Source of the DNA: a virus
IMG/VR virus record: IMGVR_UViG_3300011013_000105
Coordinates: 1 to 23,032 of that record
DNA: 23,032 bases
Reading direction: 5' to 3' (one strand)
The translations under genes and the position numbers were made by a program. How positions within the stretch are numbered: the first letter of the stretch is position 1; every line of letters starts with the position of its first letter. The notes under the pieces are model-generated. The model saw only the letters and a list, made by a program, of their open reading frames with translations, made no database searches and was not told the origin of the DNA. Positions 1 to 7,375 of this stretch are shown here, piece by piece.

Positions 1-1839
1 TACATGAATTACCAGATAATGTATGAAATGGAGGAGTATGAGCCTGAGTTTGACCAGATGCTTTATTACTTGGGTTTAGCAGGGAGTGCATTTAAGAAAG
101 TATACCGCGATGAAATGCTTGATAGGCCAGTAAGTAAGTTTGTGCCAGCCGAGGAAGTGGTTGTTCCGTATATTGCTACTGATCTACAGTCTGCAGAGCG
201 GATAACTCATGTGATAAAGATGTCACAAAATGAGTTGAAGAAGCTACAGCTTTCTGGTTTTTATATGGAAATGGATAGTGAGAGCAGTGCTTCCCCTTCT
301 ACGGATGATGTACAGACTGCCTATGATGATATTGAGGGTGTAAGTCCGTCATATAATGATGAACAGTTTACATTGTACGAATGTCACTGTTTCTTAGACC
401 TTGAAGAGTATACAGATAAGGGTGATGATGGCGAAAGTACGGGATTAAAACTGCCTTATATCGTAACTGTATGTAAGGATACAGGCGAAGTGCTGTCCAT
501 TAGGCGTAATTACCTACAAGATGACCCTAATAAAGATAAAATTCAGCACTTTGTACAGTATAAATTTACTCCGGGACTTGGTTTTTACGGTTTTGGGCTG
601 ATACATTTGCTTGGTAATTTATCTAGAACGGCAACGGCTAATTTACGCCAGTTAATTGACTCTGGTACATTGGCAAATATGCCAGCAGGGTTTAAAGCTC
701 GCGGTTTGCGGATTGCAGATGAGCAAAGCCCATTAAATCCAGGAGAATTTAGGGATGTTGATGTTCCAGGAGGTGATTTAAAAGCATCTTTAATGCCATT
801 ACCGTATAAAGAGCCTAGTGGAACGCTGTTTCAGTTGATGGGTTTTGTTGTTGATGCTGCACAACGGTTTATTGGCACGACTGATATGGGTGTTGGGCAG
901 GGTAACCAAGAAATGCCTGTTGGTACAACCATTGCGTTGCTTGAAAGAGGCAGCCGTATTGTTTCTGCAGTGCATAAACGATTACATGCGTCATTAAAAC
1001 AAGAATTAAAAATGTTAGGTGGATTATTTGCACAAGATCCACGGCCTTACCCTTATGATACAGGTGTAGATGGGCAGATAAAGAGCCAAGATTTTGATGG
1101 CAGGATAGATATTTTGCCAGTAAGTGACCCGAACATTTTTAGTATGTCACAAAGGGTTGTTTTAGCACAAGAGCAGTTAAAATTAGCGGTAGCGGCCCCC
1201 GATATGCACAATTTGTATGAAGCATATCACCGTGTATATGAGGCATTGGGTGTGAATAATATTGATCAAATATTGAAACCCGAACCCGAACAACGTCCCA
1301 TGGATCCCACAATGGAGAATATGGAAACGAGTAATGTGGCTAATGGGCAGGGTAAATTACAAGCTTTTCCAGAGCAAGACCACGATGCCCATATTGCGGT
1401 GCATTTAGCCTATATCAATAGTAGGGTTGCTCAGATGCAGGCACCTGTAGCGATATTACTAGAAAAACATATTTACGAACATTTAGGTTTAAAAGCTAGG
1501 ATAGTTGTACAGCAACAGATGCAGGGACAACAGGTTTCGCCAGAACAGCAAGAAGCTATGATTGCTCAAACGCAGGCACAATTAATCACACAATTCCAGC
1601 AATCAATGCCTCCAGCACAAGAGGAAGACCCACTTGTCAAGATCAAGCAACAAGAGTTAGCATTGCGTGAGCAGGAAATGATGGCTGACCAGCAAACAGA
1701 CCAAAGAAAATTACAGTTAGACCAGCAAAGACAACAGCAACAATTCCAGTTAGGCCAAGATAGGATAAACAGTACAGAGGATATTGCACAAATGCGAGCA
1801 AGGATTGCACAACAGAAAAATGCTAACACTAGAGGTTAG
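1..1839 (+). CDS. Portal (head-to-tail connector) protein, 5'-truncated by the window
   Basis: Forms the dodecameric ring at one capsid vertex through which DNA is packaged and ejected. The frame is open at base 1 and the first Met (base 4) falls inside conserved sequence (EEYEPEFDQMLYYL), so the true start lies upstream. The middle has portal-like features: TATANLRQLIDSGTLANMPAG, then PVGTTIALLERGSR and HKRLHASLKQELK, where P22-type portals of marine podoviruses have similar text. The C-terminus (about residues 501-611 from base 4) is extremely Gln-rich and predicted helical, resembling the long C-terminal barrel helices of P22-like portals. A GTG-start gene follows after 6 nt. Family assignment is from recognised sequence; the P22-barrel comparison is inference. 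Confidence 0.85.
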   Translation, partial: YMNYQIMYEMEEYEPEFDQMLYYLGLAGSAFKKVYRDEMLDRPVSKFVPAEEVVVPYIATDLQSAERITHVIKMSQNELKKLQLSGFYMEMDSESSASPSTDDVQTAYDDIEGVSPSYNDEQFTLYECHCFLDLEEYTDKGDDGESTGLKLPYIVTVCKDTGEVLSIRRNYLQDDPNKDKIQHFVQYKFTPGLGFYGFGLIHLLGNLSRTATANLRQLIDSGTLANMPAGFKARGLRIADEQSPLNPGEFRDVDVPGGDLKASLMPLPYKEPSGTLFQLMGFVVDAAQRFIGTTDMGVGQGNQEMPVGTTIALLERGSRIVSAVHKRLHASLKQELKMLGGLFAQDPRPYPYDTGVDGQIKSQDFDGRIDILPVSDPNIFSMSQRVVLAQEQLKLAVAAPDMHNLYEAYHRVYEALGVNNIDQILKPEPEQRPMDPTMENMETSNVANGQGKLQAFPEQDHDAHIAVHLAYINSRVAQMQAPVAILLEKHIYEHLGLKARIVVQQQMQGQQVSPEQQEAMIAQTQAQLITQFQQSMPPAQEEDPLVKIKQQELALREQEMMADQQTDQRKLQLDQQRQQQQFQLGQDRINSTEDIAQMRARIAQQKNANTRG

Positions 1840-1845
1840 TTATTA

Positions 1846-2538
1846 GTGCCTTATTTGATTAGTAATATCCCGCACTTTAATTGTTGGGTGCGGAGGGAGT
1901 TTACTTATAACCATATGGATTATCATGGCGAGTTTCTCCATGCAGTTGCTTTTGCCGTAAATACAATACCTGATAGGTCGTTAAGTTTTCAGGTTGTATT
2001 TACAGGTTGTGAAGAGCTAGAGGAACCAAGCGAAAATGTACATGGCGGAGCTATGTGGGCAAGGATGCCAATAGAAGGATTAGTTGCAGATATACCATTG
2101 CAGGAATGGCCTGAGCCAATGTTGAATCATTTATGCCAACCTTGGGATTGTGAATCTAGAGACCATAGTGTTGTTATTATGGATCGTGTCAGCTCTTCAC
2201 CGTGGATATGTAAAATAGATGGTGAGTTTTACACTGGTAAATATATGTTTACTGTAGATTATACAGGTAATGATATAGCAGATGATCCTGCCCAACATAA
2301 ACAATCCCATGTAATTTATTTAACTGATGCAGGTGAGTGGACTGGTAATTTTGTAGCATTGCCTAATAATAGGGTGCGAGCTACTAGTCCAGCTCTTTGG
2401 CGTACAGGCGAGGGCGCTCCTAATTTTGCACCATCGCAATGGGTACATTCTGCAGAGGACCATGAATCTTATTTAGACCCTGTTACTACGTTTGATAATT
2501 TGTATTCTGATAATAGGAAGAAGAGGAAAAAAGCATGA
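1846..2538 (+). CDS. Conserved phage protein of unknown function (GTG start)
   Basis: 230 aa. I do not recognise a functional domain. A GTG at 1846 is the likely start: AGAGG at 1831-1835 lies about 10 nt upstream, whereas the first in-frame ATG (near 1915) would remove 23 residues. The protein is rich in Trp, His and acidic residues (for example WARMP, QEWPEP, QPWDCESRDH), has no signal peptide or membrane segment, and ends in a very basic tail (RKKRKKA). Its position between portal and lysis genes fits a head-completion or accessory virion role, but nothing in the sequence proves it. Its last 4 nt overlap the next gene (ATGA), implying translational coupling. Confidence 0.7.
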   Translation: MPYLISNIPHFNCWVRREFTYNHMDYHGEFLHAVAFAVNTIPDRSLSFQVVFTGCEELEEPSENVHGGAMWARMPIEGLVADIPLQEWPEPMLNHLCQPWDCESRDHSVVIMDRVSSSPWICKIDGEFYTGKYMFTVDYTGNDIADDPAQHKQSHVIYLTDAGEWTGNFVALPNNRVRATSPALWRTGEGAPNFAPSQWVHSAEDHESYLDPVTTFDNLYSDNRKKRKKA

Positions 2539-2804
2539 CTCCAGCAAAAGATTATGATGGCGATGGACAAGTTTCTATTGAAGAGGAACAAGCCAGCGAT
2601 GCCCATGATAAACAAGAAACGCAGAGATATATGGCTATTTGTGCGTTTGCATTGATGGTTTGCATTACAATCCTTATGTGTACCCCTGTAATACCAGAAG
2701 CTCGGGTTACAGCATTAAGTGGATTAATTAGTTCTATGTATTTTGCTCTTGCCAGTTTGTGCGGTGCATACATGGGATTTACAACATGGGCGAATAAAAA
2801 ATGA
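2535..2804 (+). CDS. Small EF-hand plus two-transmembrane protein, possible holin/antiholin-type lysis protein
   Basis: 89 aa. Residues 6-17 form a textbook calcium-binding EF-hand loop: Asp at 6, 8 and 10, Gly 11, a hydrophobic residue at 13, Glu at 17. A charged linker follows, then two hydrophobic segments of membrane-spanning length (about 31-51 and 60-82), and it ends WANKK. It overlaps the upstream gene by 4 nt (ATGA) and the downstream 3TM holin by 4 nt. A purine-rich GGAAGAAGAGG at 2516-2526 can serve as the ribosome-binding site. Small two-TM proteins beside a holin and an endolysin are often second holins or antiholins; that role is inference. The EF-hand and TM segments are seen directly. 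Confidence 0.75.
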   Translation: MTPAKDYDGDGQVSIEEEQASDAHDKQETQRYMAICAFALMVCITILMCTPVIPEARVTALSGLISSMYFALASLCGAYMGFTTWANKK

Positions 2805-3202
2805 TAAATTTGTTAGGCTCATTAGTCCAACCTGTTACAGGATTGCTTGATAAATTTATAGAAGATAAAGACCAAAAGAACCAACTCGCGCATGAAATAT
2901 CTACAATGGCAGAACGCCATGCTCAAGAGCTTGCTAAAGGCCAGCTTGAGATAAACAAAGCGGAGGCACAAAGCCGTAACATTTTTGTAGCAGGATGGCG
3001 TCCTTTCATTGGTTGGACGTGTGGCGTAGCAATGGCGTATAATTATGTTGTGCATCCAATATTGATTTTTACATTAGCACAATTAAATTATCTTGTTGCG
3101 TTACCTGCACTTGACTTAGGTGAAATGATGCCTGTATTGATGGGAATGTTAGGGTTGGGTGGCCTCAGAAGTTTTGAGAAATATAAAGGGATAAGCAAAT
3201 GA
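2801..3202 (+). CDS. Holin, 3TM (gene-transfer-agent/phage holin) family
   Basis: 133 aa. Holins permeabilise the inner membrane at lysis time and release the endolysin. The N-terminal half (about 15-60) is a charged amphipathic helix with many Lys/Glu/Gln residues. The signature NIFVAGWRPFIGWTCG (60-75) is characteristic of the GTA_holin_3TM family. Hydrophobic segments follow at about 68-104 and a final short one at 108-122 (MMPVLMGMLGLGGLRS), ending in the family's basic tail. Length is normal for the family. The gene overlaps its neighbours by 4 nt on both sides and directly precedes the endolysin, as in a classical lysis cassette. Confidence 0.88.
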   Translation: MINLLGSLVQPVTGLLDKFIEDKDQKNQLAHEISTMAERHAQELAKGQLEINKAEAQSRNIFVAGWRPFIGWTCGVAMAYNYVVHPILIFTLAQLNYLVALPALDLGEMMPVLMGMLGLGGLRSFEKYKGISK

Positions 3203-3651
3203 CGTTTATATTATCCGCAGCAAGTAAAGCTAAATTAGAAGGTGTAAACAGCCTGTTAGTCAAAGTAGTACAAAAAGCGATTACTGTATCTACGGTTGAT
3301 TTTGGCGTTATTTGTGGTAGGAGAACAATAGAAGACCAACAATCTTTGTTTGCTAAAGGTGCAACAAAAACGATGAAATCAAAACATTTAGATGGCAAGG
3401 CTGTTGATTTGATGGCTTATATTGATGGTCGAGCTTCTTGGGAAATAAATGTTTATGATGAAGTAGCAGATGCAATGGCAGAAGCTGCTCGGGAATGTAA
3501 TGCCGCTGTCCGTTGGGGCGGCGCTTGGACTACAGCAAATATAGCTGCATGGGAAGGTACAATGGAAGAAGCAATGATGAATTATATAGATATTCGTAGG
3601 GGGGAGGGTAAACGACCATTTATCGATGGCCCACATTTTGAGTTAATGTAA
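3199..3651 (+). CDS. Endolysin, M15-family peptidoglycan peptidase (L-Ala-D-Glu / D-Ala-D-Ala type)
   Basis: 150 aa. Cleaves peptide bonds in peptidoglycan to release progeny. The M15 zinc site is visible: SKHLDGKAVD carries His63 and Asp70, and C-terminal DGPHFEL carries the third ligand His146. An upstream GRRTIEDQQSLFAKG segment and the VRWGGAW motif (about 105-111) are typical of phage M15 lysins such as the T5 endolysin type. There is no signal peptide, so it depends on the holin. The ATG overlaps the holin stop (ATGA). The exact bond cut (L-Ala-D-Glu versus D-Ala-D-Ala) cannot be decided from sequence alone. Confidence 0.9.
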   Translation: MTFILSAASKAKLEGVNSLLVKVVQKAITVSTVDFGVICGRRTIEDQQSLFAKGATKTMKSKHLDGKAVDLMAYIDGRASWEINVYDEVADAMAEAARECNAAVRWGGAWTTANIAAWEGTMEEAMMNYIDIRRGEGKRPFIDGPHFELM

Positions 3652-3845
3652 TGTCAGAGCTTTACATATACGAAAAAATGTTGAAGAATATCCGCGAACG
3701 GAAAGATGTGGTAGCAGATGCCCTATGTCATGGGCCTGTACCAGATTTTACCGCATTCAAGGAACTCCGCGCAAAACTCGCGGAACTTGCAATAACAGAA
3801 CAGGATCTTAGAGACCTGCTAGAAAAGGTGGAAGATGATGAGTAA
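3651..3845 (+). CDS. Small helical protein of unknown function
   Basis: 64 aa, mostly charged and probably helical, with a Leu-rich heptad-like C-terminus (FKELRAKLAELAITEQDLRDLLEKVEDDE). No signal peptide or membrane segment. Its ATG shares the last A of the endolysin stop codon (TAATG), so expression is probably by reinitiation. It overlaps the GroES-like gene by 11 nt. The position between lysis and head genes does not assign a role; a small head-assembly or adaptor helper is possible but unproven. Confidence 0.6.
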   Translation: MSELYIYEKMLKNIRERKDVVADALCHGPVPDFTAFKELRAKLAELAITEQDLRDLLEKVEDDE

Positions 3846-4326
3846 AACACTATTGGTCCCCGATCATTATGTGGACCAAAAACCAAAAGAACCCCCAAAA
3901 ACAAAACAGAAGATAGGTGTTCTAGAAGAAGCATACGTTCGTGCTGAAGATCGTTTTTTAGACCCTTCAAAAATTACAGATACTGTTATGGGTAGATTGC
4001 CAGAACCTACAGGGTGGCGAGTTTTATTGCTACCGTATCAAGGTAAAAAGCAAACGGATGGCGGTATTTTGTTGCCAACAGAGGTTAGAGAGAAAGAAGC
4101 ATTAGGAACTGTTTGTGGTTACGTGCTGAAAGTAGGGCCTCTGGCTTATTTAGATGCAGATAAGTTTGGTGAAAACTCAGAGCCTTGGTGTAAAAAAGGT
4201 GATTGGGTTATTTTTGGAAGGTATGCAGGCAGTCGGTTTAAAATAGAAGGTGGTGAGGTTCGTCTTCTTAACGATGATGAAATCTTAGCTCGTATAACTG
4301 ATCCTGACGATATATTACATTATTAG
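3835..4326 (+). CDS. GroES-like co-chaperonin (Cpn10 family) with N-terminal extension
   Basis: 163 aa. Co-chaperonins cap GroEL and help fold capsid proteins, as T4 gp31 does. The Cpn10 fold is recognisable from about residue 59: TGWRVLLLPY, the mobile loop with GGILLP (76-81, the hydrophobic GroEL-contacting tripeptide), GTVCGYVLKVGP, then KKGDWVIFGRYAG and EVRLLNDDEILARI, which matches the GroES C-terminus. The roughly 55-residue charged N-terminal extension is absent from bacterial GroES. Start is ATGATG at 3835/3838, after AAGGTGG at about 3825-3831. Its place immediately before the scaffold and capsid genes supports a role in capsid folding with host GroEL, since no phage GroEL is seen. 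Confidence 0.87.
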   Translation: MMSKTLLVPDHYVDQKPKEPPKTKQKIGVLEEAYVRAEDRFLDPSKITDTVMGRLPEPTGWRVLLLPYQGKKQTDGGILLPTEVREKEALGTVCGYVLKVGPLAYLDADKFGENSEPWCKKGDWVIFGRYAGSRFKIEGGEVRLLNDDEILARITDPDDILHY

Positions 4327-4339
4327 CACGGAGTGAAAA

Positions 4340-5251
4340 ATGGCAGAGGCTGAAACACAACAAGAAATAGAGTTTGAAGAAAATGCAGAAGAAGCAAAAG
4401 AGGCAAAGGTAGAGGTAGACTTTTCTGATCAAAAACAACCTGTTGTTGAGGTTGTAGATGAGCAACCAGAACAAAAAGATACTGACGAGTTAGAGCAGTA
4501 TAGTGAGGGTGTAAAAAAACGTATAAATAAGCTCACAGCAAAAATGCGAGAATCAGAGCGACGTGAACAAGCTGCACTTGTATTTGCAGAAGCAACTAAA
4601 CAGGAGCTTGATAATCTCCGCAGAAATGCAAATACTTTAGATACCTCGTATGTTTCAGAGTTTGAGAATAGAGTTACGGCTGAAAAAGAGCTTTGGAAAA
4701 CTACATTAAAAGAAGCTATCGACCGTGGTGATGTTGATGCCCAAGTAGAGGCACAAGGTAAACTTGGTGAGTTAGGTGTACACTCAGAACGAGTAGCGCA
4801 AGTCAAAGCGCAAAAACAACGACAAGCTCAACAACCCGTTCAACAGATTCCTCAATATCAACCGCCCATGCAACAGGCTCCTGCACCACCTGACCCCAAA
4901 GCATCTTCTTGGGCATCAAAAAATGAGTGGTTTGGTGCAGATGAGCCTATGACATTAACCGCATTTAGTATCCATAAAGCTTTAGTTGATACCGAAGGGT
5001 ATGATCCACAGAGTGATGAGTATTATAATGAGGTTGATAAAAGAATGCGAGTTGAGTTTCCGCATAAATTTTCGGATACAGGCTCTCAATCTCGTAATTC
5101 TGGTCCTGCGGTTGCCAGTGCAAACCGTAATTCTAGTAAATCAAAACAACAAAAAATCAAACTTACAAAATCTGAGGTTGCTATTGCTGACAAACTCGGT
5201 GTAAGTTATGAACAATATGCGAGGCAGAAACAACGCCTCCAACCTTCGTGA
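4340..5251 (+). CDS. Putative capsid scaffolding protein
   Basis: 303 aa. Scaffolds direct procapsid assembly and leave before DNA packaging. The protein is very hydrophilic: an acidic N-terminus (about 1-55), a coiled-coil-like helix (about 55-150), a Gln/Pro-rich stretch (about 160-190), a conserved-looking SSWASKNEWFG block, and a Lys/Arg-rich C-terminus that would suit capsid binding. This organisation, the position upstream of the major capsid gene and similarity to proteins annotated as scaffolds in marine podoviruses support the call. GGAG at about 4330 precedes the ATG. No protease gene is visible nearby. Confidence 0.75.
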   Translation: MAEAETQQEIEFEENAEEAKEAKVEVDFSDQKQPVVEVVDEQPEQKDTDELEQYSEGVKKRINKLTAKMRESERREQAALVFAEATKQELDNLRRNANTLDTSYVSEFENRVTAEKELWKTTLKEAIDRGDVDAQVEAQGKLGELGVHSERVAQVKAQKQRQAQQPVQQIPQYQPPMQQAPAPPDPKASSWASKNEWFGADEPMTLTAFSIHKALVDTEGYDPQSDEYYNEVDKRMRVEFPHKFSDTGSQSRNSGPAVASANRNSSKSKQQKIKLTKSEVAIADKLGVSYEQYARQKQRLQPS

Positions 5252-5260
5252 GGAACTCTA

Positions 5261-5725
5261 ATGTCTGAAAGAAACCCACGCACTTCCCAAACAAGGGAAA
5301 AACAGAGCCGAGCTAAACCTTGGCGACCCCCGTCTCAATTAGACGCACCACCAGCCCCAGAAGGCTATCATCATCGTTGGATCCGAGCTTCGGTTATGGG
5401 GTACGACGATAATAAAAACCTTTCTGCTCGCCTCCGCGAAGGCTTTGAACTTGTTCGCGCTGATGAGTATCCAGATTTTGAAGCCCCTACAGTCCAAGAT
5501 GGCAAACATGCCGGAGTGATTGGGGTAGGAGGTCTGATACTTGCAAGGTTCCCTGCTGAAACAAATCGTGAAAGAAACGCATATTTCAAAGAAAAAACAG
5601 ATGATCAAATGAAAGCTGTGGATAATGATTTGTTGAGGGAGCAACATCCATCGATGCCTATTAGTAAACCTGATAGGCAGTCTCGTGTAACCTTTGGTGG
5701 ATCCGAAAACGGATCCGATTCTTAA
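5261..5725 (+). CDS. Conserved protein between scaffold and capsid genes, unknown function
   Basis: 154 aa, soluble. It has a basic Pro-rich N-terminus (1-35), then a conserved-looking core with HHRWIRASV, LREGFELVRADEYPD and HAGVIGVGGLILARFP, and a charged C-terminus. Proteins with this RWIR / REG.E.VRADE pattern recur beside scaffold and capsid genes in marine phages, usually as hypothetical proteins. A capsid-assembly or accessory capsid role is inferred from location only. AGGAAC before the ATG serves as a modest ribosome-binding site. The 3' end contains an inverted repeat (5699-5716). Confidence 0.7.
   Translation: MSERNPRTSQTREKQSRAKPWRPPSQLDAPPAPEGYHHRWIRASVMGYDDNKNLSARLREGFELVRADEYPDFEAPTVQDGKHAGVIGVGGLILARFPAETNRERNAYFKEKTDDQMKAVDNDLLREQHPSMPISKPDRQSRVTFGGSENGSDS
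5699..5716 (+). promoter_or_regulatory. Hairpin at the end of the 5261-5725 gene, just before the capsid genes
   Basis: A perfect 7-bp inverted repeat, GGATCCG-AAAA-CGGATCC, overlaps the final codons. The following bases are only moderately T-rich (ATTCTTAATCTTT), so it is a poor intrinsic terminator. It could be an mRNA-processing or stabilising hairpin that raises expression of the decoration and capsid genes downstream, or partly attenuate transcription. The structure is seen; the role is inference. Confidence 0.45.
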
Positions 5726-5746
5726 TCTTTAATAGGAGAAAAACAC

Positions 5747-6361
5747 ATGGCGAATACAGATTCACCATTTGGTCTTCGTCCACATAACAAGATAGGATCT
5801 ACACCGAACGGCAATGGATTGACGCCTTATAAAGTACAAATTCCTGGAGTAGCAGGTTCATCAAGCGCAATATACCAAGGCGATATGGTGATTCCTCTTA
5901 CAAACGGTCTTGTAGATGTGAGTGCGGCAGACGGTGGTTCGGTAGCGATTCTTGGTGTTATGGGCGGTTGTCAGTATACTGCTTTGGACGGAACGCCTAC
6001 TTTTACTAACTACTATCCTGGAACGGCATCTCTTAAATCAGGCACAGAAGCAACTGTGTTTGTTTATGATGATCCCATGCAAGTGTATGAAGTACAGTGT
6101 GATGCTTCGCTAACTAATTTAGCAACAGCCACCGCACTAATTCATTCAAATGCCGAGGGTACTAATTTTGGTTCTACAACAGGAAGTGCTAATATTTCAA
6201 TTGGTGAACTTTCTGTATCCACAGCAGGAGCTACTACTGCGACGGATAATTTTAGAATCGTTGGGTTTAAAGACGTTGAGGGTATTGATTACACCGCAGC
6301 AGGTGTTGTCGCTCTTATCAAATTGAACCTTCCCTTCCATGTAGCTACAACCGGACTTTAG
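5747..6361 (+). CDS. Putative capsid decoration / accessory head protein
   Basis: 204 aa, beta-rich and small-residue-rich with no membrane segment. It begins MANTDSPFGLRPHNK, a start shared by a family found directly before the major capsid gene in many marine phages. The YQGDMVIPL, AILGVMGG and FVYDDPMQVYEVQ segments fit a small beta-barrel virion protein. AGGAG (5733-5737) is well placed before the ATG, and the major capsid gene follows 11 nt later with a strong Shine-Dalgarno sequence. The role as decoration or minor capsid protein rests on synteny and composition; virion proteomics would decide it. Confidence 0.7.
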   Translation: MANTDSPFGLRPHNKIGSTPNGNGLTPYKVQIPGVAGSSSAIYQGDMVIPLTNGLVDVSAADGGSVAILGVMGGCQYTALDGTPTFTNYYPGTASLKSGTEATVFVYDDPMQVYEVQCDASLTNLATATALIHSNAEGTNFGSTTGSANISIGELSVSTAGATTATDNFRIVGFKDVEGIDYTAAGVVALIKLNLPFHVATTGL

Positions 6362-6372
6362 GAGGATATGAT

Positions 6373-7284
6373 ATGGCTATAGCAAGATCTCAACTCCTTA
6401 AAGAGCTTGAACCCGGACTCAATGCGCTTTTTGGAATGGAATATGATCGGTATGATAATGAACATGCCGAAATTTACGAAACGGAATCTTCAGACAGAGC
6501 GTTTGAAGAAGAGGTAATGTTATCAGGGTTTGGTAGCGCACCAGTAAAAGGTGAAGGACAAGCGGTTTCATTTGATACTGCTAACGAAGCCTATACTGCT
6601 CGTTACACCCATGAAACAATCGCTCTTGCGTTTGCGATAACTGAGGAAGCAGTAGAGGATAACCTCTATGACCGACTTAGCTCTCGTTACACAAAAGCGT
6701 TAGCTCGTTCCATGGCAAATACAAAGCAAGTTAAAGCAGCTGCTATTCTAAACAATGCGTTTGATGACACTGTTACTTATGGAGATGGTAAAGAGCTTTG
6801 TGCTACTGACCATCCAACTGTAGGTGGTGGTAATTTTGCTAACGAATTGTCAACAGCAGCAGACCTTAACGAAACATCGCTAGAGCAGTCTTTAATTGAC
6901 ATTTCTGCTTTTATTGATGAGCGTGGGTTAAAAATTGCTTTGCAAGGCCGTAAGATGATTATTCCACCAGCACTTCAGTTCGTAGCTGAAAGGTTGATGG
7001 CTTCTAATCTTCGTACTGCAACAGCAGATAATGATATTAATGCTGTCCGTAATATGGGAATGCTCCCAGAAGGTTATGTGGTGAACCACTTCTTAACCGA
7101 TACGGATGCGTTTTTTATCAAAACAGATGCTCCTAACGGTTTTAAACATTTTGAGCGTAGCGCAATCAAAACTTCTATGGAAGGTGATTTTGATACAGGC
7201 AATGCTCGGTATAAAGCCCGTGAAAGATACAGCTTTGGCGTCTCTGACCCAAGGTGTGTATTTGGTTCTCCTGGAGCCGCCTAA
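6373..7284 (+). CDS. Major capsid protein
   Basis: 303 aa. Likely the HK97-fold shell subunit. Recognisable features include an acidic N-terminal helix region, FGSAPVKGEGQAVSFDTANEAYTARYTHETIALAFAITEE split over residues 52-92, the DHPTVGGGNFAN loop, and a C-terminal HFERSAIK / KARERYSFGVSDPR stretch, all typical of marine podovirus capsid proteins. AGGAGG at 6360-6365 overlaps the preceding stop codon and sits 7 nt from the ATG, the strongest ribosome-binding site in the head module. Two intrinsic terminators follow, as expected for a highly expressed gene at the end of a transcript. Confidence 0.88.
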   Translation: MAIARSQLLKELEPGLNALFGMEYDRYDNEHAEIYETESSDRAFEEEVMLSGFGSAPVKGEGQAVSFDTANEAYTARYTHETIALAFAITEEAVEDNLYDRLSSRYTKALARSMANTKQVKAAAILNNAFDDTVTYGDGKELCATDHPTVGGGNFANELSTAADLNETSLEQSLIDISAFIDERGLKIALQGRKMIIPPALQFVAERLMASNLRTATADNDINAVRNMGMLPEGYVVNHFLTDTDAFFIKTDAPNGFKHFERSAIKTSMEGDFDTGNARYKARERYSFGVSDPRCVFGSPGAA

Positions 7285-7288
7285 TATT

Positions 7289-7314
7289 AAGGGGGGATTA
7301 TTCCCCCCTTTTTT
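7289..7314 (+). terminator. Intrinsic terminator after the major capsid gene
   Basis: Stem AAGGGGGG (7289-7296), loop ATTATT, complement CCCCCCTT (7303-7310), with a T tract running 7309-7314. It begins 5 nt after the capsid stop codon, so it should end or reduce transcription from the head module. Confidence 0.9.
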
Positions 7315-7329
7315 CTTTTATTTATAAAT

Positions 7330-7345
7330 TGTTTCACGTGGAACA
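7330..7345. promoter_or_regulatory. parS-like palindrome (chromosomal ParB-binding site consensus)
   Basis: The 16-mer TGTTTCACGTGGAACA differs at one base from each of the two symmetrical chromosomal parS forms, TGTTTCACGTGAAACA and TGTTCCACGTGGAACA, and carries the core CACGTG. It is preceded by a 10-bp AT palindrome (7320-7329). It lies between the two terminators of the only large non-coding gap. No parA or parB gene is in the window. Match to consensus is seen; binding by host or phage ParB is inference. Confidence 0.65.
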
Positions 7346-7347
7346 TT

Positions 7348-7375
7348 ATCCCCCCTTGTGTTCGGGGGATTTTTT
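7348..7375 (+). terminator. Second intrinsic terminator downstream of the capsid gene
   Basis: Stem ATCCCCC (7348-7354) pairs with GGGGGAT (7364-7370) around a 9-nt loop, with T's at 7370-7375. It starts 3 nt after the parS-like site, so that site sits exactly between two terminators. Confidence 0.85.

Noticed and set aside
4429-4806. Minus-strand open frame opposite the scaffold gene
   Set aside because: Ser/Cys-rich shadow of a strongly coding + strand; no ribosome site or family resemblance. The same holds for the other minus-strand frames.
5699-5730. Intrinsic terminator before the capsid genes
   Set aside because: The stem is perfect but the downstream sequence has interrupted T's; kept only as a hairpin of uncertain role.
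7320-7329. T4-late-like TATAAAT promoter
   Set aside because: It is a perfect AT palindrome lying before the second terminator, so a transcript from here would be terminated; no other support.
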